A DNA stretch of 7,775 nt from contig WJJK01000207.1 in NCBI GenBank assembly GCA_014729705.1, positions 1 through 7,775 of the forward strand. The letters run 5' to 3'. The notes under the pieces were generated by a model. It made no database searches. It was not told where the DNA came from and saw only the letters and a program-made list of their open reading frames with translations. A program made the position numbers and the translations under genes. Origin of the DNA: Candidatus Altarchaeales archaeon (GTDB lineage Archaea > Altiarchaeota > Altiarchaeia > IMC4 > SCGC-AAA252-I15). How positions within the stretch are numbered: position 1 is the first letter of the stretch; the number at the start of each line of letters is the position of its first letter. Below, one piece after another: positions 1 through 5,585 of this stretch.

Positions 1-1
1 A

Positions 2-220
2 GACCATATACTGCATCAAACCATGAAAGAATCAGGGGTATACGGGTTCTTCGACACCGAAGATAATTCCTCAAGGAAGCTTATCTCCCGGATAGACCTT
101 AAAACAACGACTGAGCAGGCGGGAGGCAGGCTTGAAAGGGATTTAGACGATCTGGAAGGCCTATCAAAGCAGTTAAGCGGGGGTTCGGGCGGTTTGAGGC
201 GTAAAAAAAACATCCATTGA
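2..220 (+). CDS. C-terminal part of an unrecognised protein (left-truncated)
   Basis: This frame is open from the left edge to a TGA at 218-220 and gives about 72 residues. The first in-frame ATG is at 23, but no stop separates it from the edge, so the gene probably starts outside the window. The visible part is polar and charged. A predicted helical stretch rich in Glu, Asp, Leu and Arg is followed by a Gly/Ser-rich linker and a basic tail (RRKK). I see no family motif. It ends about 10 bases before the AT-rich promoter of csl4, so it is a separate transcription unit on the same strand. The opposite-strand ORF over the same bases is a shadow. Coding status is moderately likely; function is unknown. 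Confidence 0.5.
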   Translation, partial: DHILHQTMKESGVYGFFDTEDNSSRKLISRIDLKTTTEQAGGRLERDLDDLEGLSKQLSGGSGGLRRKKNIH

Positions 221-229
221 ATTCTTTTA

Positions 230-244
230 TTTATATTTATATTG
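230..244 (+). promoter_or_regulatory. TATA-box region of the csl4-rpoL-hsp20 unit
   Basis: The AT-rich run holds two overlapping TATA-like octamers of the form TTTATATT, at 230-237 and 236-243. The second is centred about 30 bases before the ATG at 270. This is the usual archaeal TATA-to-start spacing for a leaderless or nearly leaderless mRNA, and no purine-rich ribosome-binding site precedes the ATG. It also helps choose ATG 270 over the upstream in-frame TTG at 252, which would leave a spacing of only about 12-18 bases. Confidence 0.6.
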
Positions 245-269
245 CATATAATTGGGTTGTGATAAGCAA

Positions 270-830
270 ATGACAGACGACATCGTAATGATTGGTGATT
301 ATTTAGGCACCATCGAGGAATTTTTGCCAGGCGAGGGCACCTTCGCCGAAGACGGTAAAATCTATGCCGCAGTATGCGGGCAGAGAACCCTAAACCCCAA
401 AAACCATACAGCGGAGGTGGAGGGCAAAAGACTCCCGAAACTTACGGAAGGACAGGTTGTTTTCGGGGAGGTTATGACTATCAGGAAAAGCCAGGTCACA
501 CTATTGGTATCCAAGATAAAGGGAATCGACACACTCATCGACGAGAAGACAAGCATCTACGTCTCAAACATCGACGATAAATACGTGGAGAAGCCCGACG
601 ACATGTTTGGGGTGGGCGACCTTGTTAAAGCCAAGGTCATAAAGATAAACGGAAACCTGGTGGACGTTTCAACGAAGGGGGATATGGGTGTTGTGAAGGC
701 GTTCTGTAAAAGATGCCGAAACGATCTTATTCCCTCCAAGAAAAAGAAGGGCAAGATGGAGTGCGTAGTATGCGGGCACCTGGAGCTTAGGAAAACCGCG
801 CCCGACTACGGGGACATAGCCGAACTATAA
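270..830 (+). CDS. csl4: Exosome complex RNA-binding subunit Csl4
   Basis: Csl4 is a cap subunit of the archaeal RNA exosome. It sits on the Rrp41-Rrp42 ring and, with DnaG in known archaea, recruits RNA for 3'-5' degradation or tailing. The 186-aa protein has the full family layout. An N-terminal strand domain carries the hallmark GDYLGTIEEFLPGEGT (residues 9-24). An S1/OB-fold RNA-binding domain spans about 60-140, and a C-terminal zinc ribbon has Cys pairs C146-x2-C149 and C165-x2-C168. An in-frame TTG at 252 would add six residues. I prefer the ATG at 270 because of the TATA spacing and because family members begin close to the GDYLG motif. It is the first gene of a tight cluster, with rpoL starting 19 bases after its stop. 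Confidence 0.93.
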   Translation: MTDDIVMIGDYLGTIEEFLPGEGTFAEDGKIYAAVCGQRTLNPKNHTAEVEGKRLPKLTEGQVVFGEVMTIRKSQVTLLVSKIKGIDTLIDEKTSIYVSNIDDKYVEKPDDMFGVGDLVKAKVIKINGNLVDVSTKGDMGVVKAFCKRCRNDLIPSKKKKGKMECVVCGHLELRKTAPDYGDIAEL

Positions 831-849
831 GCAGGACGGGGCGAGTATA

Positions 850-1104
850 ATGCAGGTAGAGATAATAAAGGATGTGAAGGAGGGTTTTGAGGTTGAATTC
901 GACAACAAAGAGGTTGCAACCGCTTTGTCGGCTATATTAACCAAGGAGGGTGTTGACGCCTATACCTACGACCCCCACCCACTTAAGCCTGGATTCAGGT
1001 TGCGAATTGAGGATAAAAACGCTAAGAAACAATTTAAGTCGGCTTTGAAGAAGCTTGATAAATCTTGGTCTGAATTATCTAAGTTGGTTGAGAATAAGCT
1101 TTAG
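850..1104 (+). CDS. rpoL: DNA-directed RNA polymerase subunit L (Rpo11)
   Basis: This is the archaeal counterpart of eukaryotic Rpb11 and of the bacterial alpha N-terminal domain. It pairs with subunit D (Rpo3) to form the assembly platform of RNA polymerase. The protein is 84 aa, close to the usual length of about 90. The family pattern is visible: an N-terminal strand, a helix over DNKEVATALSAILTKE (about 18-33), a conserved HPL motif at 43-45 in DPHPLKPGFRLRIE, and a long C-terminal helix that dimerises with subunit D. The order csl4-rpoL is an established archaeal neighbourhood and supports both calls. The region before the ATG is only weakly purine-rich (GGACGGGG), so translation may depend on coupling within the csl4 transcript. 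The C-terminal helix is a little diverged. Confidence 0.9.
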   Translation: MQVEIIKDVKEGFEVEFDNKEVATALSAILTKEGVDAYTYDPHPLKPGFRLRIEDKNAKKQFKSALKKLDKSWSELSKLVENKL

Positions 1105-1452
1105 ATGGATTCATGCGAAAAAGAGGGGGGCGTGTTGGAGGACACCGCTAAAACCCGTTTTTTCGGTAGACATTCAAGCCACCTCCCCGCTTCTTTCAGG
1201 CTTGAGGCTACTTTGTGCGAAACCGAGGATAAGGTAAGCCTTGAGATAGATCATCCAAGCATGATGGAAGGTGAGGTCGACGTTGACGCGACAGCCAACA
1301 TAATAAAGGTTAAAATCAAGTTTAAGGGGGAAGACTCCTACTTTAAACACACTTATGTGATGCCTAAACCCATCGACGATGAAAGCGTTGATGTTAGGAG
1401 GGGGGAGGAGGGTGTTTTGGTGGTAGAAGCCAGAAAAATCAGTAAACAATAG
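1105..1452 (+). CDS. Hsp20/alpha-crystallin-like small protein
   Basis: This 115-aa protein has one predicted alpha-crystallin (Hsp20/p23-like) beta-sandwich at about residues 30-111. The run VSLEIDHPSM (44-53) matches the early strand of Hsp20 proteins that normally reads 'VDLPGV'. FKHTYVMPKPID (80-91) matches the F-R-x-F-x-L-P segment, and GVLVVEARK (103-111) matches the closing 'GVL-x-V-x-x-P' motif. The N-terminal arm is short and polar, and there is almost no C-terminal extension, so the IXI motif used by large sHsp oligomers is absent. Its ATG is the base after the rpoL TAG (TAGATG), which implies translation by termination-reinitiation in the csl4-rpoL transcript. It may be an ATP-independent chaperone or a p23-like adaptor. 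The fold is fairly likely, and the link to exosome or polymerase assembly rests only on position. Confidence 0.7.
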   Translation: MDSCEKEGGVLEDTAKTRFFGRHSSHLPASFRLEATLCETEDKVSLEIDHPSMMEGEVDVDATANIIKVKIKFKGEDSYFKHTYVMPKPIDDESVDVRRGEEGVLVVEARKISKQ

Positions 1453-1455
1453 TTT

Positions 1456-1463
1456 TTTATATA
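1456..1463 (+). promoter_or_regulatory. TATA box of the 1486 winged-helix gene
   Basis: A near-consensus archaeal TATA box (TTTATATA) is centred about 26 bases before the ATG at 1486. The mRNA should therefore be leaderless. It lies just after the hsp20 stop, and the T run at 1453-1458 could also serve as an archaeal T-tract terminator for the upstream unit. Confidence 0.72.
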
Positions 1464-1485
1464 CATTAAATCCAATATTTTTCTT

Positions 1486-1788
1486 ATGGAAGGTATCGCA
1501 AGACTTCTGCTGCACGATAAACCTTCAGGCATAATACTCAGCCTCAGATCCAGGGAAAAAAAATACGCCGCAGTCCTAGCTAAAGAAAACGACTGCACAT
1601 ACACCCACGTACTAAAAATACTCGACGAATTAAAGGGCTTTGGTTTGGTTGAGTTTGAGAAGGAGGGGAGAATCAAATTCGTGAAACTCACCGAAGCCGG
1701 GGAAGACGTAGCCCACGAGCTGGAGGGGTTAGTGCGATACCTTGAGAAGTCTCAGGAGAAGATTGAGCAAGACAAAAAAAATCAGTAA
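1486..1788 (+). CDS. Winged-helix DNA-binding protein (MarR/PadR-like size)
   Basis: A 100-aa protein with a single winged helix-turn-helix domain. A helix at KKYAAVLAKEND (25-36) is followed by a recognition helix in TYTHVLKILDELKGFGLV (38-55). A wing lies at FEKEGRIKFVKLT (57-69), and a Glu/Lys-rich C-terminal helix (72-95) looks able to form a coiled-coil dimer. The 'L-x-x-L-x-x-x-G-L-V' turn followed by a K-x-x-x-L-T wing and 'T-x-A-G' is typical of small archaeal MarR/ArsR-class regulators. It has its own strong TATA box. The next gene converges on it with only 20 bases between the two stops. Its target is unknown; autoregulation or control of the adjacent units is a guess. The opposite-strand ORFs here are shadows. 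Confidence 0.8.
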   Translation: MEGIARLLLHDKPSGIILSLRSREKKYAAVLAKENDCTYTHVLKILDELKGFGLVEFEKEGRIKFVKLTEAGEDVAHELEGLVRYLEKSQEKIEQDKKNQ

Positions 1789-1808
1789 CCCCTGAAGGCC
1801 CTGTTTTC

Positions 1809-2294
1809 TTACTTTTTCCTCTCCCCCGCACGGGCTGTGGACACCAGCATGTTCCAGGCGAAGCCTATGCGTTCAACATAGTTGGTGAAAGTCAGTGACT
1901 CCGATAAAATCAGCCCCCGGCCTTTACCTAATTTGCCTTTAACCTCCCGCTGCCGTTTAACCAAACCGAAGCGAACCAGTTTAGGTATTATCTTGTTTTC
2001 AAGCGTGCTTCTGCTGTAATCTTTTTCCGCAAGAAACCTTGAAATTTCTTTTTTAGTCACCCAATCCCGATCTAAAACCATTTCTATGAAATCACTTGCC
2101 ACCTGGTGATACTTGGGCTGGTATTTGCGGGGGAAAATAAAGTCAACCACCTCCGGCACACCCCAATAGACGGTCTTATCCAAACCGCCCTTAGACTTGA
2201 TCTCCCCGCCGTAGTGTCGGGGTATCCACATACTCTCCCCTGAGGGTATGCCGCGGCTGGGCAGCCCCTGGGGGTTGGGGTTTCCTCTACTCAT
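1809..2294 (-). CDS. Winged-helix protein coupled to malate dehydrogenase
   Basis: A 161-aa protein of a conserved archaeal hypothetical type. The first 60 or so residues are Pro/Gly-rich and include a W-G-x-P-E-V-V-D-F-I-F-P-R-K motif (44-57). A winged helix follows: a helix at about 63-75, TKKEISRFLAE (80-90), the recognition helix in SRSTLENKIIPKLVRFGLV (94-112), and a basic wing with KGKLGKGRG (119-127). The C-terminal helix reads LTFTNYVERIGFAWN (134-148). Its ATG lies within the end of mdh (ATGAGTAG, 8-base overlap), so it is translationally coupled and co-transcribed. DNA binding is well supported by the fold. Whether it regulates mdh or acts as a general chromatin or transcription factor cannot be read from the sequence. 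Confidence 0.82.
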   Translation of the reverse strand: MSRGNPNPQGLPSRGIPSGESMWIPRHYGGEIKSKGGLDKTVYWGVPEVVDFIFPRKYQPKYHQVASDFIEMVLDRDWVTKKEISRFLAEKDYSRSTLENKIIPKLVRFGLVKRQREVKGKLGKGRGLILSESLTFTNYVERIGFAWNMLVSTARAGERKK

Positions 2295-3213
2295 CCTTTA
2301 AACCGGATTCCATCAAAACTCTTTTTATTTTTTTTGCGCAGTCCCTGAAATTTGTTTCCTCCAAATCGGTGAACGGCACCCTCAAAACCTCCCTTATGCC
2401 GTCTCTGTTCACTACAGCGGGAACGCTGAGGCATACGTCGGAGACGCCGAAGTAGTCACTAAGATAAGTGGAGACAGGCAGCACCCTGTTTTGATCGTGA
2501 TCTATGGCTGAGAGGATTTTCTGCACTCCAAGGCTTACGGCGTAATACGTTGAGCCCTTGTATTTTATTACCTTAGCGGCAACCGATTTCACGTTCTCGC
2601 ATATACCCATTATCTGACGTTCATCATATCCAGGAAGCTTAGTGAGCGGCGTGCACCCGGCGAAGGCCTGGCTTAAAAGCGGGAACCCGGAGTCCCCGTG
2701 CTCCCCTAATATGTATGCATGGATGTTGGCGGGATCAATCTGGAAATAATCACCCAGCATGCTCCGAAATCTTGCGCTGTCTAAGACGTTGCCTGAGCCG
2801 AATACCCTATGGGCGGGGAACCCCGATATCTTGTATGCTGCATACGTTAATATGTCGACCGGGTTGGATACCACAAGAATTATGCAGTCGGGGTTGACTT
2901 CAACAAGTTTCGGGATGATTTGCTTAAACAAGTTGATGTTGTTTTTAGCTAAATCCAACCGGCTTTGGCCGGGTCTACGCGGTAACCCCGCCGTCAAAAC
3001 CACCGCGTCCATGCCCTCAAGAGACTCATAGTCCCCTGCCCTCAAATCTAGGTAGGGGATGAACGGCAATCCATGTCTTATGTCCAATACTTCGCCTTTG
3101 GCTTTGTCTATGTTTTTATCGACTAAAACAATCTCAGACACCGCCTCCCCGATTGCAAGCGTGTAGGCGATGGTTGACCCTACGTTGCCTGCCCCGATTA
3201 TCCCGATTTTCAT
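2287..3213 (-). CDS. mdh: LDH-like malate dehydrogenase, NAD-type
   Basis: This is a cytosolic 2-hydroxyacid dehydrogenase that interconverts malate and oxaloacetate with a nicotinamide cofactor. The 308-aa protein is full length. The Rossmann dinucleotide loop GAGNVGS is at 7-13, and D32 at the end of beta-2 predicts NAD(H) preference. The catalytic set is complete: R85 (R109 in LDH numbering), N117, D145 (D168), R148 (R171) and H172 in GEHGDS (H195). The substrate-discriminating position 102 aligns with R79 in LPRRPGQSRLDL. Arg there marks malate rather than lactate specificity, and the G-Q-[ST]-R form resembles haloarchaeal malate dehydrogenases. A lactate or broader 2-oxoacid activity cannot be excluded. 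It is the first gene of a leftward unit with the winged-helix gene. Confidence 0.92.
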   Translation of the reverse strand: MKIGIIGAGNVGSTIAYTLAIGEAVSEIVLVDKNIDKAKGEVLDIRHGLPFIPYLDLRAGDYESLEGMDAVVLTAGLPRRPGQSRLDLAKNNINLFKQIIPKLVEVNPDCIILVVSNPVDILTYAAYKISGFPAHRVFGSGNVLDSARFRSMLGDYFQIDPANIHAYILGEHGDSGFPLLSQAFAGCTPLTKLPGYDERQIMGICENVKSVAAKVIKYKGSTYYAVSLGVQKILSAIDHDQNRVLPVSTYLSDYFGVSDVCLSVPAVVNRDGIREVLRVPFTDLEETNFRDCAKKIKRVLMESGLKDE

Positions 3214-3255
3214 TTAAAAGTTTTTTAACCCAAAAATACATAAAAATACTAGGGG
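3214..3255. promoter_or_regulatory. Divergent promoter region between mdh and the 54-aa gene
   Basis: Only 42 AT-rich bases separate two divergent start codons. For mdh, a TATA-like TTTTTATG on the - strand (3239-3246) is centred about 29 bases before its ATG. For the small + strand gene, TTTTTTAA (3221-3228) is about 32 bases before the ATG at 3256. The two boxes lie inside each other's start-proximal region, so transcription in one direction may hinder the other. Box assignment on the + strand is the weaker of the two. Confidence 0.45.
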
Positions 3256-3420
3256 ATGGAGCTTTATTACCATAAACAAGAGAACTACTGGGTCATCAAG
3301 GAAGGGGAGGCTGCTCTTAAGCTCACCGACCAACAGTTTATTGACATGAAGAAAGACGGGCGAAGCCCACTGCTTCTGAAACTCTACATGGAAGCGAAAA
3401 AACAAAGGCAATCCGCCTAG
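3256..3420 (+). CDS. Small hypothetical protein, 54 aa
   Basis: An ATG at 3256 opens a 54-codon frame ending in TAG at 3418-3420. The product begins MELYYHKQENYW and continues with a lysine-rich helix. It looks like a strand pair or hairpin (YYHKQENYWVIKEGEAALKL, 4-23) followed by two helices, the second ending MEAKKQRQSA. There are no Cys and no membrane segment, and I recognise no family. Support comes from codon-like composition without rare stops, from fitting exactly between the mdh promoter and a TATA box that starts at the base after its stop, and from an upstream AT-rich element. It is shorter than most gene-calling cut-offs. The alternative - strand ORF across the same bases (3214-3411) would abut mdh in an unlikely arrangement. 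Confidence 0.62.
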   Translation: MELYYHKQENYWVIKEGEAALKLTDQQFIDMKKDGRSPLLLKLYMEAKKQRQSA

Positions 3421-3428
3421 CTTATATT
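3421..3428 (+). promoter_or_regulatory. TATA box of the first paralogue
   Basis: CTTATATT begins on the base after the stop of the small gene and is centred about 28 bases before the ATG at 3452. This fixes the start of the paralogue at 3452 instead of the TTG at 3428, which lies within and just after the box. It implies a leaderless mRNA. Confidence 0.65.
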
Positions 3429-3451
3429 TGACGACGCCCCGAATATATCAC

Positions 3452-4438
3452 ATGACCTGGTTTTCCCGCAGGAAAAAAGCGCCCCTAAGACAAGAGGATC
3501 CCTTAATCGACCCTAAGCAATTTCTAATCCCTGAAGTGCTTACTTCGCCTGGTTTGACTGCCTCCCAGGCTTTTGATGATGCGCCCAAGATAACAAAAAG
3601 ATTTAGGGACTCCCTGCGTGCCTATGAAAAAGAACTTCAGTTAATGGCTTTTTCGAAACGAAAGAATGGACGGCCATTATTTGACGGGCTTGGTTTATAT
3701 CCTGAAATCGGGGCCGACCTAATACCCTGTGCATACACAAGGGCGTGTGGTAGGCTGGTTGGCATGGGACTGCATGAATCAGAAATGTTATGTGCAAGCG
3801 CCCTGCTTCATGCCCTCTCACTTGACCCGCAGAAGGTTGTGGGGGAATACGTGGACAGCGGACCCATTAAAAGAATCTCTGATGCGGGAAAGAAAGACCA
3901 GGCAATGTCTTTATCCAGGGAGATGAGACAGAGATTATCTCAAAATAAAAGGGGAATAGGCAAAGAAATTGGGACAAGAGACTGGATGCACTGGGGACGC
4001 TACATCAACTGGAAACACTTCACCTTCCTACCCTCCGCCTCATCAGACACTATAATACTCCAAGATTATTTAGGGGGGCGTAAATTTGATTACGTCATGC
4101 TTTCAGGTACCTGGGACTACCGGTTTCAAAAACAAGAAGGGGAAAACCAATACCGAAAATATGTTGAACAACTTGATGAACACTTCATGGCCTCCGACGC
4201 CCTAGTCTTTGTGGGAGCCCATGAAAAATCAATTGAACCAGTATTAATCCAGAGAGGCTATAAAGAAATCACCCCCTACGAAACACCCGAATATCCTAAA
4301 CCCCCTATTGACACCATATCAGTGACGTCCAGATATGAAAACAAGGACGTTTTGGGTGTGAGCATACGCCCAGGAAAATACAATCTAACCTTCGTGCCCG
4401 GAGGGCTATTTACTGTATATGAAAAACAAAAGAAATAA
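3452..4438 (+). CDS. Orphan methyltransferase-like protein, paralogue A (328 aa)
   Basis: I do not recognise a named family. The start at ATG 3452 is chosen because the product then begins MTWFSRRKK and lines up residue for residue with paralogue B (MSWRFFRK), and because of the TATA spacing. A basic N-terminus is followed by PLIDP (17-21). GLGLYPEIGADLIP (79-92) then resembles the 'YPGxGxD' SAM-binding turn of divergent class I methyltransferases, with E85 where a glycine is expected. Next come GRLVG and HESE (100-112), IGTRDWM (173-179) with GRYINWKHFTFLP (182-194), DYLGGRKFDYVMLSGT (205-220) like a motif IV strand, and ALVFVG (250-255). The protein ends GLFTVYEK. There is no signal peptide or membrane segment. 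A methyltransferase-like Rossmann fold is inferred; catalytic activity is uncertain. A degenerate nucleotide-binding protein is the alternative. Confidence 0.68.
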   Translation: MTWFSRRKKAPLRQEDPLIDPKQFLIPEVLTSPGLTASQAFDDAPKITKRFRDSLRAYEKELQLMAFSKRKNGRPLFDGLGLYPEIGADLIPCAYTRACGRLVGMGLHESEMLCASALLHALSLDPQKVVGEYVDSGPIKRISDAGKKDQAMSLSREMRQRLSQNKRGIGKEIGTRDWMHWGRYINWKHFTFLPSASSDTIILQDYLGGRKFDYVMLSGTWDYRFQKQEGENQYRKYVEQLDEHFMASDALVFVGAHEKSIEPVLIQRGYKEITPYETPEYPKPPIDTISVTSRYENKDVLGVSIRPGKYNLTFVPGGLFTVYEKQKK

Positions 4439-4458
4439 GGTTAAGACAAGTTAGTTTC

Positions 4459-4468
4459 TTTATTTATT
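4459..4468 (+). promoter_or_regulatory. TATA box of the second paralogue
   Basis: TTTATTTATT is centred about 30 bases before the ATG at 4494, inside the 55-base gap between the paralogues. It suggests that paralogue B is transcribed on its own as a leaderless mRNA, possibly in addition to read-through from paralogue A. Confidence 0.55.
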
Positions 4469-4493
4469 CAAATACTTCCCAATCAAAGAGTGT

Positions 4494-5471
4494 ATGAGTT
4501 GGAGGTTTTTCAGAAAAACAGTCCCAGTACAGGAGAAATACCCCTTAATCGATCCCCTGAAGTACCGGCAGACGGGGGACTTAGAGAGGGGGGCGGGGCA
4601 AAGCAAAAGCCGGCTTATACACCCTGACCTTGCACCCTCAATATTCAGTTGCCTTGACTCCTATGAGCAAGAACTTAAAGACCTTTCTGCTTTGACTAAG
4701 AAATCAGGCAACCCCCTGTTCCAGGGCCTTGGTTTCTACCCGGAGATGGGTTCCGACCTGTTTCCCTTGACTGCCACAGGCAAATACGGGAGGCTAGTGG
4801 GTTCTTCAGTGCATGAGGGGGAACTGCTTTTAGGGGCTGCACTGCTTGAAGTCAGAGGGTTTAAGCCTAATCAGGTTTTAGGGGATTTCCTTGAATCAGG
4901 GGCAATCAGACGGGACGTTAAGCAGTCGGGGGAGGGCATAGTGGCGCCTGCAAGGGAAATCCTCTTTGACCGATTCCAAAGACAACATAGAAAAATCGGG
5001 CGCACCATAGGATCAAGGGATTGGATGAATTATGGCAGGTACCTTAACTTCACCCACTTCACGTTTCTGCCCACAGTAGCAGACGACAGTAAAACCCTAG
5101 ATGATTATTTAGGGGCGGAACGATTTGACTACGTGATCCTTAAAGGCACCTATCCCTACCGCTTCGCATTCTTGGAGGAATCCCAAAAAAAGATGGAGAA
5201 ATGGATTTCAACGCTTTCCAATCGATACCTTAAGGATGACGCAGCAGTATTAGTGTCTGAAGTGGATGAGCCGGTGGGGGAAGAACTTAGTGAACATGGA
5301 TTCAGTATAACCAGGAAACCTCAAACAAAATACCCCCAAAGCCGCACTAGCGTCTCGGTTTCAGGGGAAAATTTAGGCCAACAAATAGGGGAAGCTAAAA
5401 TACATCCAACAGAGGAAACACTGTCACTCATACCCTGGGGACATTTTACAGTATACGAAAAAAGGGGATAG
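4494..5471 (+). CDS. Orphan methyltransferase-like protein, paralogue B (325 aa)
   Basis: A tandem paralogue of the preceding gene, collinear to within a few residues over its whole length. Shared blocks are PLIDP (17-21), YE-x-EL (57-61), PLFQGLGFYPEMGSDLFP (74-91), GRLVG with HEGE (99-110), SGAIRR (135-140), IGSRDWM (172-178), GRYLNFTHFTFLP (181-193), DYLGAERFDYVILKGT (204-219), YRF and FTVYEK (318-323). As in A, the presumed SAM-loop reads P-E-x-G, with E84 in place of the first glycine. A and B differ most at residues 22-55 and in the C-terminal 260-305. That is compatible with different partners or substrates on a common core. There is no membrane segment. Fold inference and uncertainty are as for A; the paralogy itself is certain from the alignment. 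Confidence 0.7.
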   Translation: MSWRFFRKTVPVQEKYPLIDPLKYRQTGDLERGAGQSKSRLIHPDLAPSIFSCLDSYEQELKDLSALTKKSGNPLFQGLGFYPEMGSDLFPLTATGKYGRLVGSSVHEGELLLGAALLEVRGFKPNQVLGDFLESGAIRRDVKQSGEGIVAPAREILFDRFQRQHRKIGRTIGSRDWMNYGRYLNFTHFTFLPTVADDSKTLDDYLGAERFDYVILKGTYPYRFAFLEESQKKMEKWISTLSNRYLKDDAAVLVSEVDEPVGEELSEHGFSITRKPQTKYPQSRTSVSVSGENLGQQIGEAKIHPTEETLSLIPWGHFTVYEKRG

Positions 5472-5487
5472 AGGAGAGGGGAGGAAG

Positions 5488-5495
5488 TTATATTA
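5488..5495 (+). promoter_or_regulatory. Possible extra TATA box in the gap before the 653-aa gene
   Basis: TTATATTA is centred 25-26 bases before an ATG at 5517 that opens a 15-codon frame. It would start a transcript about 70 bases upstream of the 653-aa gene and crossing that gene's own TATA region. Either it is a distal promoter of the 653-aa gene or it drives a short separate RNA. Confidence 0.4.
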
Positions 5496-5516
5496 AGGTT
5501 AAACTTGGTTTAGAAT

Positions 5517-5564
5517 ATGAATAAGCCGAATAGAAGCAGAAATAACGGGTTTTTTTTATGTTGA
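5517..5564 (+). other. Possible leaderless micro-ORF or short RNA
   Basis: ATG 5517 to TGA 5562-5564 encodes 15 residues (MNKPNRSRNNGFFLC). It sits at the expected start position of the TATA-like box at 5488-5495. Its last codons fall in the T8 run at 5550-5557, which is both a potential archaeal T-tract terminator and part of the next promoter. It could be a regulatory leader peptide, a terminated small RNA, or chance. The rest of the 114-base gap shows only a purine-rich stretch after the stop of paralogue B. Confidence 0.25.
5550..5559 (+). promoter_or_regulatory. TATA-like box of the 653-aa gene
   Basis: A T8 run followed by AT (TTTTTTTTAT) is centred about 30 bases before the ATG at 5586, and no ribosome-binding site is present. 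The T run may also end transcripts arriving from upstream. Confidence 0.5.
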
Positions 5565-5585
5565 TCGACCGTGTATTAATAAGAT

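Noticed and set aside
252..269. TTG start that would extend Csl4 by six residues
   Set aside because: It sits too close to the TATA boxes and is not needed for the family N-terminus. ATG 270 has better spacing.
1174..1515. 113-codon - strand frame across hsp20 and the next promoter
   Set aside because: It lies antisense to the Hsp20-like gene, whose protein shows recognisable motifs, and it runs across a strong + strand TATA box. The translated product has no coherent domain.
1353..1691. 112-codon - strand frame
   Set aside because: It is antisense to the winged-helix gene and the end of hsp20. The product is Ser/Leu-rich with no motif, as expected for a shadow frame.
2759..3031. 90-codon + strand frame inside mdh
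   Set aside because: It is antisense to a malate dehydrogenase with all catalytic residues, and nothing in the product is recognisable.
3214..3411. 65-codon - strand frame directly upstream of mdh
   Set aside because: It has a hydrophobic, unpatterned product, covers the divergent promoter, and is antisense to the better supported 54-codon gene.
3428..3451. TTG start that would extend paralogue A by eight residues
   Set aside because: It lies at the edge of the TATA box, and paralogue B aligns from the ATG at 3452.
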